Below are positions 26,018 to 35,027 of a stretch of 59,613 nucleotides of DNA, in pieces (positions within the stretch are counted from its first letter, which is position 1; each line of letters begins with the position of its first letter). This DNA is from a bacterium D16-36 (GTDB lineage Bacteria; Bacillota; Clostridia; Lachnospirales; Lachnospiraceae): contig RAYF01000004.1 of assembly GCA_003611745.1 (NCBI GenBank), positions 1 to 59,613 on the forward strand, written 5' to 3'. Under the pieces are notes generated by a model that was not told the origin of the DNA, made no database searches, and worked only from the letters and a program-made list of their open reading frames with translations. The position numbers and the translations under genes were made by a program.

Positions 26018-26680
26018 ATGAAAAAATCGGAGGGAAAGAAATCATATGCGGTATTTGGCCTTGGGGAGTTTGGACGGAGTGTTGCGTTGGAGCTTATGGC
26101 AGCAGGCGCGGATGTAATGGTGTTAGATAAAGACGAAGACCGTATTATGGATATAGCAGATCAGGTAACGCTTGCCATGGAAATTGATGCCACAGAGATG
26201 CATTCTTTTGAGAAGCTGGGGCTGTCCAATATGGACGCCGTCGTGGTTGCAATGACGGGATGCCTTGACGCATGCCTGATGGCAATATTGGCTGCGAAAG
26301 AGGCAGGTGTGCCATTTGTACTGGCAAAATCACAAAACAGCACCCAAACGGCTATTTTTGAGAGAATTGGTGCTGATAAGATTGTGATACCGGAGCATGA
26401 CGGGGGCGTACGGGTTGCAAGAAATTTGATGGCCGGCAATTTTGTTGATTTTATCGAGCTGTCCAGACGTATCCGGATGGTCGAGATGCCGGTTAAAGAG
26501 GAATGGGTTGGGAAAAATCTGGTGGAGCTTTCGCTGCGCCAGAGGCATAAGGTAAATGTAATTGCATTCAGGAGGAATGGGGAGCTGGATACAGATATTG
26601 ACCCGAAGATGCTGCTGCAGAAGGGTGACAATATTTTGATTACAATTGATAAAAAGTATATAAATGAGTTAAATAACTAG
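26018..26680 (+). CDS. TrkA/KtrA-type regulatory subunit
   Basis: A 220-residue cytosolic RCK protein: Rossmann NAD(H)/ATP-binding domain (RCK_N) with AVFGLGEFGRSVALEL at about 9-24 and acidic residue pair VLDKDE, then RCK_C (about 140-220, MVEMPVKEEWVGKNLVEL). It forms the octameric ring that gates the TrkH-like channel encoded just upstream. ATG 26018 has GGAGG six bases upstream. Confidence 0.93.
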   Translation: MKKSEGKKSYAVFGLGEFGRSVALELMAAGADVMVLDKDEDRIMDIADQVTLAMEIDATEMHSFEKLGLSNMDAVVVAMTGCLDACLMAILAAKEAGVPFVLAKSQNSTQTAIFERIGADKIVIPEHDGGVRVARNLMAGNFVDFIELSRRIRMVEMPVKEEWVGKNLVELSLRQRHKVNVIAFRRNGELDTDIDPKMLLQKGDNILITIDKKYINELNN

Positions 26681-26743
26681 CATTTTGATTTCTAGCCGAA
26701 TGGAGTATGAATACAAGTATTAACGAAGAGGGGAGTGGCAAAT

Positions 26744-27016
26744 ATGACAATACAGCAGGAAGTATATGAAAAGATAATGAGATTGCCAGAAGATGGTATT
26801 AAATTAATCCTTGTTGTGGCAGATGAAATAGCCAGACAACATGGAATTTTGATTGAAACGGATACAGACAAGGAGAAAAGTTCTTTACTATTAAAAAAGA
26901 AAAAAGCATTTCAAAATCTTTTAGAAATGAGGGAACAGTCAACATTTCCTGAAGATTTTGATTATAAGAAGGCGAGGGAGGAAGCTGTGCATGAAAAATA
27001 TAATTTCACTAATTGA
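26744..27016 (+). CDS. probable antitoxin partner of PIN toxin
   Basis: A 90-residue, charge-rich protein (MTIQQEVYEKIMRLPEDGIK...). It has no strong family signature but lies directly upstream of, and overlaps by 26 nt, a PIN-domain gene: the standard order of vapB-vapC type pairs. The N-terminal QQEVYEKIMRLPEDGIKLIL helix resembles that of DUF2281-like small antitoxins. ATG 26744 is favoured over the GTG at 26735 by distance from GAGGGG. Confidence 0.65.
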   Translation: MTIQQEVYEKIMRLPEDGIKLILVVADEIARQHGILIETDTDKEKSSLLLKKKKAFQNLLEMREQSTFPEDFDYKKAREEAVHEKYNFTN

Positions 27017-27455
27017 TGCGAATGTGATTATAAATTTCATTACAAAGAGAGAAGATCCATATAAGGATGCGTGCTTTGAGGTGATGAAATTATGTGCAGA
27101 AAATGCTTTTGAAGGGTATATTGCGTTTCATTCTCTGTCAATTATTTGGTATGTGATTAAAAAGCAGGAAACAGAAGAAAAGGCAAGGGCATGGCTTAAT
27201 AGTATATGTGATATTTTAACGGTAACGGGAGCAGCACAGGAACAAGTAAAAGAAGCCATAAATAATTCCGATTTCAGGGATTTTGAAGATTGCCTTCAGG
27301 ATGAATGTGCTGTTTATGCAAACGCAGAATATGTTGTGACGTGTAATATTAAAGATTTTCAATATGCAAAGACATCAGTTGTAACACCAGACGATTTTGT
27401 GAAGATTATAACTGACAAAAGATTGAAGAAGTCCGAAGGGAAGAAGGGGCAGTGA
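26991..27455 (+). CDS. PIN-domain ribonuclease toxin, VapC-like
   Basis: A 154-residue PIN-domain protein. Conserved acids of the Mg2+ site are visible: D10 in SLIDANVIINFI, a mid-protein Glu/Asp cluster (DFRDFEDCLQDECA) and the TCNIKDF motif near the C-terminus. PIN toxins cleave tRNA or mRNA and are held inactive by the upstream partner. ATG 26991 has GGAGG eight bases before it; an upstream in-frame start at 26958 would overlap the antitoxin more and lacks a site. Confidence 0.82.
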   Translation: MKNIISLIDANVIINFITKREDPYKDACFEVMKLCAENAFEGYIAFHSLSIIWYVIKKQETEEKARAWLNSICDILTVTGAAQEQVKEAINNSDFRDFEDCLQDECAVYANAEYVVTCNIKDFQYAKTSVVTPDDFVKIITDKRLKKSEGKKGQ

Positions 27456-27551
27456 AGCTATGGACGTATTGAAAGGAATATGTTATATTTCTATGTAGTA
27501 TCGTTTTTTACAATACAAAGTTAATTGTACAATGTTAATATAGCACCTATA

Positions 27552-27600
27552 AAAAAGCAGGGCAACGGCGCCAGAGGGTATGGCCGTTGCCCTGCTTTTT
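27552..27600. terminator. strong bidirectional terminator
   Basis: An 18-bp perfect stem, AAAAAGCAGGGCAACGGC/GCCGTTGCCCTGCTTTTT, with a 13-nt loop. It separates the PIN toxin operon from the oxidase operon. Confidence 0.9.
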
Positions 27601-27658
27601 GCTATAAAGCGGATGTCAGTCCGGACGCAGCACTATGGCAGCAGAATGGGGGATGATT

Positions 27659-27982
27659 ATGGAAATGAGAATTGAGGAGCATCCGATTCTGGGTGTTCAG
27701 GAAAAAGGAAAAGAAGTTATATTTTTTTTCAATGGGCAGGAAATAAAGGGGTACGAGGGGGAGCCGATTGCGGCAGCGTTAAAAGCAGCGGGAGTTATGG
27801 TTCACAGATATACTAAAAAAGAGCATAGGCCTCGTGGGATTTTTTGTGCAATCGGGCGCTGTACAGACTGTGTAATGGTTGTAGATGGAATACCGAATGT
27901 GAGGACATGTGTCACTCCATTGAAAAAGGGGATGAGGGTTCAGACACAGGATGGTGTAGAAGCTATGAAGCAGGCTGAGTAA
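27659..27982 (+). CDS. small 2Fe-2S subunit of FAD amine/amino-acid dehydrogenase
   Basis: A 107-residue plant-type ferredoxin-like subunit (Fer2_4 group, like HcnA/SoxD/LhpF-type gamma subunits). The cluster cysteines are in GIFCAIGRCTDCVMVV and NVRTC. It would carry electrons between the two FAD subunits. ATG 27659 is chosen since GGGGG lies seven bases upstream; 27635 and 27653 are alternative starts. It is first in an operon of eight same-strand genes and is followed 34 bp later by the large subunit. Confidence 0.82.
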   Translation: MEMRIEEHPILGVQEKGKEVIFFFNGQEIKGYEGEPIAAALKAAGVMVHRYTKKEHRPRGIFCAIGRCTDCVMVVDGIPNVRTCVTPLKKGMRVQTQDGVEAMKQAE

Positions 27983-28016
27983 AGCGGCAAGAGAAAAACA
28001 GAAATGAGGACAATTT

Positions 28017-29591
28017 ATGAAGAGATATGATTTAATCATTGTGGGTGCAGGGCCATCCGGGCTGTCTGCGGCGGTAGAGGCAGCTAAAAGAGGAATGAGA
28101 GTAATAGTTTTTGATGAAAATGATAAACCGGGCGGCCAGCTTTTTAAGCAGATTCATAAGTTTTTTGGCTCAAAGGAGCATAGGGCAAAAATCAGGGGAT
28201 TTCGCATTGGGGAGGATTTATTAAAAGAGGCGGCGGAATTTGGCGTGAAAGTTGTGCTGAATGCCACAGTTATTGGGATTTATCCGCAAAAGGAAGTTAC
28301 TGTCCGGATTGAGGGTGTGGTTGAGCATTATAAGGGCGATGCTATTATTGCTGCATCTGGCGCATCCGAAAATATGGTGACATTTGATGGCTGGACGCTG
28401 CCGGGCGTGATTGGTGCAGGGGCTGCACAGACTATGATGAATATACATGGCGTGAAGCCCGGCAGAAAAATATTGATGTTAGGTTCTGGAAATGTAGGTC
28501 TGGTAGTCAGCTTCCAGTTAATGCAGTGCGGATGTGAAGTGGCAGCGCTGGTAGATGCCGCCCCGCGCGTGGGGGGATACGGTGTCCATGCCGCCAAAGT
28601 TGCGCGGACGGGAGTGCCATTCTATTTATCACATACCATTGTCAAAGCTGAGGGGGAAGATCATGTAACAGGGGTTACGATTGCAGAGGTTGACGATAAG
28701 TTCCAGTTTATTCCCGGGACGGAAAAGCACTTTGAAGTGGATACAATCTGTCTGGCGGTGGGGCTTTCGCCGATGTCACAGCTCCTTAAGATGGCAGGCT
28801 GCGAAATGGAAGATAATCCAAGGCGGGGCGGTCAGGTGCCAGTCTGTGATGAAAAAGGCAGGACATCAGTTGCCGGGATTTTTGCGGCCGGGGATGTATC
28901 TGGAATCGAGGAAGCAAGTTCTGCGATGATTGAGGGAAGGATTGCCGGGATTGCGGCAGCAGAATATCTCGGTTACATGGACAGTGGGGAATCGGAGCAG
29001 GCCATTAAGGAACAGGAAGAAGCATTGGAGGGACTGCGGCAAGGGATGTTCGCCCCTCAAAACCGCGGGAAACATATAGAAACGACAGATGAGGGGATAC
29101 AGATATCTGAGAGCTTATTAAAGAAAGGTTACATAGGTGATGATGAAATAGAACGGTATCCGGGCGTAAGGCATACAGTGGGGATACATCCTGTTATGGA
29201 GTGTACACAGAATATACCGTGCAATCCCTGCCAAGATGCGTGCCCAAAGGGATGCATCAGCATTGGGCAGAATATAACATCGCTGCCGATAGCGGTGGAG
29301 GGTACGGAGTGTGTCGGATGTGGAATGTGCGTGGCATCCTGCTCCGGGCAGGCAATTTTTCTGGTAGATGAGCAGATAGAAGAGGGATACGCAAGCGTCA
29401 CCATGCCATATGAATTTCTTCCGCTTCCCGAAACAGGCACGAAAGGCAAAGGGCTTGGACGGGATGGCAGTCCGGTATGCGACGCAGAGGTTATAAAGGT
29501 GCAGACAGCGAAGGCATTTGACCAGACACATCTGCTGACAATCAAAGTTCCTGAGGACATGGCAATGAAGGCAAGGTTTTTTACGTTTTAA
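28017..29591 (+). CDS. FAD/NAD-binding oxidoreductase with ferredoxin domain (HcnB/OoxA-like)
   Basis: A 524-residue pyridine-nucleotide-disulfide-type oxidoreductase. The FAD motif LIIVGAGPSGLSAAVEAAKR lies at the start and a second Rossmann motif, ILMLGSGNVGLVVSF, near residue 155. GIFAAGDVSGIEEASSA is the second FAD contact. Unlike short family members, the C-terminus contains CNPCQDACPKGC and CVGCGMCVASCSGQA, giving two 4Fe-4S clusters. Family members (HcnB, OoxA, LhpE) form complexes with the neighbouring subunits and oxidise glycine, opines or D-hydroxyproline. The substrate here is not fixed by sequence. Confidence 0.87.
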   Translation: MKRYDLIIVGAGPSGLSAAVEAAKRGMRVIVFDENDKPGGQLFKQIHKFFGSKEHRAKIRGFRIGEDLLKEAAEFGVKVVLNATVIGIYPQKEVTVRIEGVVEHYKGDAIIAASGASENMVTFDGWTLPGVIGAGAAQTMMNIHGVKPGRKILMLGSGNVGLVVSFQLMQCGCEVAALVDAAPRVGGYGVHAAKVARTGVPFYLSHTIVKAEGEDHVTGVTIAEVDDKFQFIPGTEKHFEVDTICLAVGLSPMSQLLKMAGCEMEDNPRRGGQVPVCDEKGRTSVAGIFAAGDVSGIEEASSAMIEGRIAGIAAAEYLGYMDSGESEQAIKEQEEALEGLRQGMFAPQNRGKHIETTDEGIQISESLLKKGYIGDDEIERYPGVRHTVGIHPVMECTQNIPCNPCQDACPKGCISIGQNITSLPIAVEGTECVGCGMCVASCSGQAIFLVDEQIEEGYASVTMPYEFLPLPETGTKGKGLGRDGSPVCDAEVIKVQTAKAFDQTHLLTIKVPEDMAMKARFFTF

Positions 29592-29630
29592 CCTGCTTTT
29601 TCTCTTAGGGAACAGAATGGAGGATAGACA

Positions 29631-29954
29631 ATGTGTAGTATAAATGACAGATCAAGGGACATTGGGGAATATATTCCAGCCCCGGATGATGATATGGTTA
29701 TCTGCCGCTGCGAAGAGGTGACAAAAGGAGAAATCCGCAGGGCAGTACATGCAGGTTTGTTTACCATTACAGAAATCAGGCGATATCTGAGGGCTGGGAT
29801 GGGGCTGTGCCAAGGGCAGACATGTGCAAGGCTGGTCAAAGGGATTGTGGCGGCAGAATTAGGCAGTGTACCTGCTGAATTGGAGCCTGCCAGTTCAAGG
29901 GCGCCTATGCGCCCGATAGAGATGGAAGTATTTGGAAATGAAAGAATAGGGTAA
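29631..29954 (+). CDS. BFD-like 2Fe-2S subunit
   Basis: A 107-residue protein with a bacterioferritin-associated-ferredoxin-like 2Fe-2S domain: ICRCEEVTKGEI and GMGLCQGQTCARLV supply the C-x-C and C-x4-C pairs. In many HcnB-type dehydrogenases this domain is the C-terminus of the large subunit; here it is a separate gene between the two FAD subunits. ATG 29631 follows GGAGG. It is 23 bp before the DAO-type gene. Confidence 0.85.
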   Translation: MCSINDRSRDIGEYIPAPDDDMVICRCEEVTKGEIRRAVHAGLFTITEIRRYLRAGMGLCQGQTCARLVKGIVAAELGSVPAELEPASSRAPMRPIEMEVFGNERIG

Positions 29955-29977
29955 GATATTTCAGAATGGAGGAAATT

Positions 29978-31108
29978 ATGGCAGATACAGCAGAAGTTAT
30001 TATTATCGGGGGCGGGATTATTGGATGTGCTGCTGCGTATTACCTAGCGAGGGGTGGGGTTTCGGTAATCGTTCTGGAAAAAAGCAGCAATATTGGGGAT
30101 GGCGGTTCTTCAAGGAATGGCGGAGGGGTAAGGCAGTCAGGGCGCGACCCAAGGGAATTGCCATTAGCGCTTTACGGAGTGGAGCATATGTGGCCGATGC
30201 TTTCTGAAGAACTTGGGGTAAATGTGGAATACCACAAAGAGGGGAACCTAAGATTAGGAAAGACGGACAGGCATAGGGAAATCCTGCAGGGGTTGACAGA
30301 CCGGGCTGTGGCATGTGGTTTGGATGTAAACATGATAGGCGGGGAGGAGGTCAGGGAGATAAATCCCTATCTCTCCGGAGAAGTAATTTGCGCGAGCTGG
30401 TGCCCGACAGACGGCCATGCAAATCCGCTTGCAGCTACGCTGGGATTTTATATGAGGGCAAGAAGCAGCGGGGCAAGGTTTATTACAGGAGAAGAAGTTC
30501 TTAGGATTGAGAAGGTTAAGGGAAAGGCGAGGAAAGTAGTAACAGCAGGAAATGTCTATGAGGGTGGGAAAATTATCGTGGCATGCGGTTATGAGAGCAG
30601 GGCTCTGGCAAGGACAGTGGGAATCGATGTGCCGATGCGAAAAGAGTTGATTGAGGCATTAGTGACAGAGGCAGAACCGCAGATGTTCCCGCAAATGCTT
30701 GGAACTGCAGATGCAGATTTTTATGGGCACCAGACAGAACACGGGTCTTTTGTGTTCGGCGGTGCATCAGGGTTTGAGGATACAAACGAGGACGGCGGCA
30801 GGAATATGACAATGAGCATTACAGCGCCGGAAATATGCCGGGGAATTATGAAATATATCCCAAAACTGGCCCATACAAAAATTGTGCGCACATGGGCAGG
30901 ATATGAAGATGTGTGCGCAGACGGTATACCTGTTATCAGCCCGGTAGGGGAGGTTCCGGGGCTGATACTGGCATGTGCCTTTACCGGGCATGGATTCGGC
31001 ATTGCGCCTGTTGTCGGAAAACTGTTGTCGGAACTGGCGGTGGAGCAGGAAACATTTCTGGATTTAAGGGAATTCCGTTATGACAGATTTATACCGTGTG
31101 GAGCATAG
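29978..31108 (+). CDS. DAO-type FAD-dependent dehydrogenase, catalytic beta subunit
   Basis: A 376-residue D-amino-acid-oxidase-fold flavoprotein (HcnC/OoxB/LhpB-like). The FAD motif is VIIIGGGIIGCAAAYYLARG; the middle of the protein forms the substrate domain, and the C-terminal FAD contact is FTGHGFGIAPVVG. It would oxidise the C-N bond of an amine, imino acid or D-amino acid and pass electrons to the partner subunits. ATG 29978 has GGAGGAAA upstream. Downstream, a 113-bp gap with a hairpin precedes the OCD-like gene. Confidence 0.87.
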   Translation: MADTAEVIIIGGGIIGCAAAYYLARGGVSVIVLEKSSNIGDGGSSRNGGGVRQSGRDPRELPLALYGVEHMWPMLSEELGVNVEYHKEGNLRLGKTDRHREILQGLTDRAVACGLDVNMIGGEEVREINPYLSGEVICASWCPTDGHANPLAATLGFYMRARSSGARFITGEEVLRIEKVKGKARKVVTAGNVYEGGKIIVACGYESRALARTVGIDVPMRKELIEALVTEAEPQMFPQMLGTADADFYGHQTEHGSFVFGGASGFEDTNEDGGRNMTMSITAPEICRGIMKYIPKLAHTKIVRTWAGYEDVCADGIPVISPVGEVPGLILACAFTGHGFGIAPVVGKLLSELAVEQETFLDLREFRYDRFIPCGA

Positions 31109-31169
31109 CCTGAGGATTAGTGCATAGCAGCATAATGTCAATGGTATTTAAATTTTCTATTTATGAAGT

Positions 31170-31199
31170 CAGTGCCCCTTTTACATATTTGGGACACTG
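31170..31199 (+). promoter_or_regulatory. hairpin before OCD-like gene
   Basis: CAGTGCCCC and GGGACACTG pair with one mismatch around a 12-nt loop, 20 bp before the start. It may be an internal processing, attenuation or protein-binding site; there is no T run, so it is not a clear terminator. Confidence 0.35.
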
Positions 31200-31220
31200 C
31201 AGGCAGCGAGGAGGATTTCT

Positions 31221-32351
31221 ATGAGTGAGAAAATAAATTTTTTGTATCTGAGTGAGCCGGATATGATACAAGCTGGTGTTAAGGATATGGCAGAATGTGT
31301 GAAGGTGATGGAGGACATGCTGGTTACATTAAGCAAAGGTGATTATGTGATGGCTGGGAAGAACCATAATTCACACGGGGCACAGGTGAGTTTCCCAGAC
31401 CATCCGATGTTTCCGGGGATGCCGAAAAATGCGGATGACCGCCGTTTTATGGCGATGCCTGCGTATCTGGGGGGGAGGTATCAGATGGCAGGGATGAAAT
31501 GGTATGGCTCTAACTGTGACAATAAACGGATAGGGCTGCCGCGGTCTATTTTGATGATGATGCTAAATGATAAGGATACTGGGGCGCCTCTGGCATTAAT
31601 GTCTGCTAATTTATTAAGCGCATACCGTACGGGTGCAATTCCGGGAGTAGGGGCAAAATATTTTGCGAAGAAAGACGCTAAGACAGTTGCCATACTTGGG
31701 CCTGGTGTTATGGGAAAAACATCTCTGGCAGCATTTATGAGTGTTTGCCCGGGGATTGATACGGTAAAAGTTAAGGGAAGGGGGCAAAAGTCGCTGGATT
31801 CCTTTACAGCATATGTGAAAAAGGAGTTCCCACAGGTTAAAGAGGTTGTTGTATGTGATGGGGAAGAGGAAGCAGTGAGGGACAGCGATATTGTCAGTGT
31901 TACTTCTACAGCGCCGGTTAAGGAAAAAGATTTTACATATATAGATGAAAGCTGGATTAAGAAGGGGGCATTGATTTCCCTGCCGTCAGCCGCCAGATTT
32001 GATGAAGATTTTTTGATAAACCGGTGCCGTAAGGTAGTGGACAACTATAAACTTTATGAAGCGTGGGCGGAGGAATTTCCGTATCCAAGCTACGAATTGG
32101 TACAAATTATCGGTGCTAAATTTACTGATTTGATGCACGAGGGGAAAATAAACCGGGAAGATATTATCGAGATTGCAGATGTTGTTCAGGGCAGGGTACC
32201 TGCCAGAGAGAGCGAGGATGACATTATCGTGTATTCAGTCGGTGGAATGCCGGTGGAAGACATTGCATGGGGAAGCACGGTTTACCATAATGCATTGAAG
32301 ATGGGAATTGGCGTGGAATTACCGCTTTGGGAGAAACCGGAGCTGGCATAG
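31221..32351 (+). CDS. ornithine cyclodeaminase/mu-crystallin family protein
   Basis: A 376-residue NAD(P)-binding protein of the OCD/mu-crystallin family. The N-terminal substrate fold contains MAGMKWYGSN; the Rossmann region is VAILGPGVMGKTSLAAFM at about 155-172, and IVSVTSTAPVKEKDF follows. Family members deaminate ornithine to proline or reduce and oxidise imino acids. I recall close relatives being labelled tyramine oxidase subunit B in databases, but cannot verify that here. Its place in the dehydrogenase operon suggests it acts on the imine product or the same substrate. ATG 31221 follows GAGGAGG. Confidence 0.85.
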   Translation: MSEKINFLYLSEPDMIQAGVKDMAECVKVMEDMLVTLSKGDYVMAGKNHNSHGAQVSFPDHPMFPGMPKNADDRRFMAMPAYLGGRYQMAGMKWYGSNCDNKRIGLPRSILMMMLNDKDTGAPLALMSANLLSAYRTGAIPGVGAKYFAKKDAKTVAILGPGVMGKTSLAAFMSVCPGIDTVKVKGRGQKSLDSFTAYVKKEFPQVKEVVVCDGEEEAVRDSDIVSVTSTAPVKEKDFTYIDESWIKKGALISLPSAARFDEDFLINRCRKVVDNYKLYEAWAEEFPYPSYELVQIIGAKFTDLMHEGKINREDIIEIADVVQGRVPARESEDDIIVYSVGGMPVEDIAWGSTVYHNALKMGIGVELPLWEKPELA

Positions 32352-32376
32352 CAGTAAGAAATGAGGATTGGTTGCC

Positions 32377-33201
32377 ATGAAAGGACAAAATACGAACCCA
32401 ATACAATTGTTGCAGCCTTATTTAGTGCTCTGCACAGATGATTATCAAAGAATAATAGAAAATAGAAATGGAATCTCCCATTTTTATGAATTTCGGGCAG
32501 GGAGCGGGGAGGAGGGTGCTCTGCAGGCAGTGCCCGATGGCAGTGTAGATCTGCTGTTTGGCATCAGTGAAAATCAGGTCCGTGCTTTTATCGGCGGGAC
32601 GGTTTTTCAGGCTAAAGCATGGGAGCTTCCAGAGGAAGAATTGTATTTTGGGATACGTTTTTTCCCGGGGCAGTGCAGGATTCCGGCAGACCTGAAAATA
32701 GAGGAGATTATTGATGCGGATATTGAAATCAGTGATGATCATTTTATAAAAGAATTTTCCAGACAGCTGTTGGAGAAAGAGACTGCTAAGGAGCGCTCCG
32801 CCCTTTTCCGGGAATGGTATTGCAGGCATTATTCATTGAAGGAAGATGCAGCAGTTATGCTGGAGCCGTATATCAGAAATAGGATTTATGAGACGAGGGG
32901 GACGGTCAGTATGAAACAGCTGGCAGAAGATACCGGATATTCCGCATGTTATATCAGGCGTGTTTTCTCAAGGGTGCATGGGGTCCCGCCGAAGGTATTT
33001 GGAAAATTTGTTCGTTTTCAGAATGTGCTGGAGTATTTGACCTATGGAAACAGGCAATCAGGGATGGTTTGCAATGATATGGGAGGGATTGCAATGGAGT
33101 ACGGTTACAGCGACCAACCACATATGATTCATGAGTTTAAACATTACACGGGGACTACACCGGAAGCATATATGCGGCTGGTGAGGGGATATAAATTTTA
33201 G
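32377..33201 (+). CDS. AraC-family regulator of the oxidase operon
   Basis: A 274-residue protein. The C-terminal ~100 residues hold the two helix-turn-helices of AraC proteins (MKQLAEDTGYSACYIRRVFS and GIAMEYGYSDQPHMIHEFKH, ending YTGTTPEAYM). The N-terminal ~150 residues are a ligand-sensing domain of the DUF6597-like type (LQAVPDGSVDLLFGI...). It lies inside the operon, 25 bp after the OCD-like gene, and is likely to activate it in response to the substrate. ATG 32377 has GAGGA eight bases before it. Confidence 0.87.
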   Translation: MKGQNTNPIQLLQPYLVLCTDDYQRIIENRNGISHFYEFRAGSGEEGALQAVPDGSVDLLFGISENQVRAFIGGTVFQAKAWELPEEELYFGIRFFPGQCRIPADLKIEEIIDADIEISDDHFIKEFSRQLLEKETAKERSALFREWYCRHYSLKEDAAVMLEPYIRNRIYETRGTVSMKQLAEDTGYSACYIRRVFSRVHGVPPKVFGKFVRFQNVLEYLTYGNRQSGMVCNDMGGIAMEYGYSDQPHMIHEFKHYTGTTPEAYMRLVRGYKF

Positions 33202-33223
33202 GAAGACAGAATGGAGGATTATT

Positions 33224-33568
33224 ATGGGATTAACTAAAATCGAAGTAATTACAGGGATGTCAAAGTTTACGAGTTTAAAGCATGCTCTCAGCAAAGCGGG
33301 TGTCGGGGGAATGACATTTATGCAGGTGCTTGGATGCGGTGTGGAAAAGGGAACCAGAGAATACGAAGTAGATGAGCAGTATGAGATGGAACTGCTTCCA
33401 AAGCAGCAGATTAATATTGTTGTAGAAGATGAAAAAGTGGATGATATTGTTGAACTGATTAAACAGGAACTTTATACTGGGCATATTGGTGACGGGAAGA
33501 TTTTCCTGTATAAAATTGATAATGCAATCCGTGTGCGTACTGGTGACGAGGGAACCGATGCACTGTAG
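33224..33568 (+). CDS. PII-family signal protein
   Basis: A 114-residue PII (GlnB/GlnK-like) protein. It has the T-loop region EKGTREYEVDEQYEMELLPK with Y53 at the place of the uridylylated Tyr51 of GlnB, and the C-terminal signature GHIGDGKIFLYKIDNAIRVRTGDEG. PII trimers bind ATP/ADP and 2-oxoglutarate and control transporters or enzymes, most often AmtB. Here the next gene is an APC amino-acid permease, so a PII-permease pairing is the natural inference. The T-loop lacks the usual YRGAEY core and is therefore divergent. Confidence 0.9.
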   Translation: MGLTKIEVITGMSKFTSLKHALSKAGVGGMTFMQVLGCGVEKGTREYEVDEQYEMELLPKQQINIVVEDEKVDDIVELIKQELYTGHIGDGKIFLYKIDNAIRVRTGDEGTDAL

Positions 33569-33610
33569 GGTTTATAATGGAACCGCCAGAGGGCGGCAAG
33601 GGGGATTTAT

Positions 33611-35014
33611 ATGGAAGAAAAAAAATTAGGGCTGCGCAATGTAATTTCCGTGTCAGTCGGATTAGTAATTGCAACGAGTTGTTTAGTTTCCCTTGGCGAA
33701 GGGGCAGGAACCATCGGTATAACATTTATTGCTGCAATGGTAATAGCGTGTATTATGAATATGATTACGATGGCTTCTGTTTCGGAATTAAATGCGCTTA
33801 TGCCTGACACAACGGGCGGGCTTGCGCAATATACCCTTGCAAGTGTGGGACCGGTTCCGACAATCGTGACGATGGTAGGCGGATATCTGATCAGTAATGT
33901 GCTCTCATGCGGCGTGGAAGCATCTATCTTTGCATTTGCAATGAAGGAAACCATACCGCTTCCCATACCGTCGTTTGCTTACACTGTCATTGTCACGGTG
34001 GTTTTATGGATTGCAAACCTAAAAGGCGTGGATATGTTTGCAAAGCTTCAGGATGTGGTAGCATTTCTGCTGCTGGGTTCCATGGTTGTTATGGGGCTGA
34101 TTGGAATGTTTGGCCTTGGAACTGGAGTGAAGGTTGACCAGCCGATGGTGTTAGAGAGTGATTTTTCCACCATTGTTTCAATGACGGCAGTTGCATTCTG
34201 GCTGTTTATCGGTGCAGAGTATGCCATTCCTATCTCAAAGGATGTGAAAAATGCAAAGCGCAATGTACCGCTCGGCATGTTTATTGGCCTTGGGTTAATC
34301 TGTCTTGTGCAGTCAATTCTTGTGTTTGGGTTTTATCATTATACGGATTGGGGGGAGTTAGCAAATTCAGCGGCTCCGCACATGCTGTATGGGATGAACC
34401 TTCTTGGGAGGCCGGGAAAGATATGGATGACATTTGTAGCAGCCTTGGCGGTTATCAGTTCCCAAAATTCTGCAGTACAGGCATTGCCTGTAATTTGCCA
34501 AGGCATGGCAAAGATGAATATGATGCCGCAGTTTTTTGCCAAAGTGAACAAAAACAATGTACCGTATATCGGTGTAAGCCTGATTAGCGGGCTGCTCTTA
34601 GTATTTGCATATATCAGTGATAATTCATCTGATATGATAAGCTTTCTTATTTTGGTGGGGTCTGTGTTCTGGATGTTTTCTTATATTTTTGTACATATTG
34701 ACGTCCTTGTCCTGCGCAGACGCCTGCCGAAAGCACCCCGAAGTTTTAAGGTGCCATTTGGCCCTGTGTTTCCAATTATTGGTATCTTAGGTACTTCCTA
34801 TATGGTTGTCAATATCTCCACGGATCCAAAAGAGAGGCTGATAATTTGGGCGATAACGGGTGTGGTATTTCTTCTGCTGTTCCTTTATTCAGTAATCTGG
34901 ATTAAAAGAAAGATGAAAATGCCGGTCTTTAAGAGCGTGCCGATGGAAAAAGTGCTTGCAATGGAAAATGACATGTACTATCATATCAGAATCAGGCGGG
35001 GCATTTGGAGATAA
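33611..35014 (+). CDS. APC-family amino-acid/amine permease
   Basis: A 467-residue membrane transporter with about 12 helices. It begins with the typical APC segment GLRNVISVSVGLVIATSCLV (unwound helix 1, GLVIATS region) and ends with a short cytosolic tail. It would import the amine or amino acid oxidised by the upstream complex, or exchange it for its product. ATG 33611 follows AAGGGGG. It is the last gene of the operon, with a bidirectional terminator directly after it, and lies 43 bp from the PII gene. Confidence 0.9.
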   Translation: MEEKKLGLRNVISVSVGLVIATSCLVSLGEGAGTIGITFIAAMVIACIMNMITMASVSELNALMPDTTGGLAQYTLASVGPVPTIVTMVGGYLISNVLSCGVEASIFAFAMKETIPLPIPSFAYTVIVTVVLWIANLKGVDMFAKLQDVVAFLLLGSMVVMGLIGMFGLGTGVKVDQPMVLESDFSTIVSMTAVAFWLFIGAEYAIPISKDVKNAKRNVPLGMFIGLGLICLVQSILVFGFYHYTDWGELANSAAPHMLYGMNLLGRPGKIWMTFVAALAVISSQNSAVQALPVICQGMAKMNMMPQFFAKVNKNNVPYIGVSLISGLLLVFAYISDNSSDMISFLILVGSVFWMFSYIFVHIDVLVLRRRLPKAPRSFKVPFGPVFPIIGILGTSYMVVNISTDPKERLIIWAITGVVFLLLFLYSVIWIKRKMKMPVFKSVPMEKVLAMENDMYYHIRIRRGIWR

Positions 35015-35027
35015 ATAAATTAAAATG

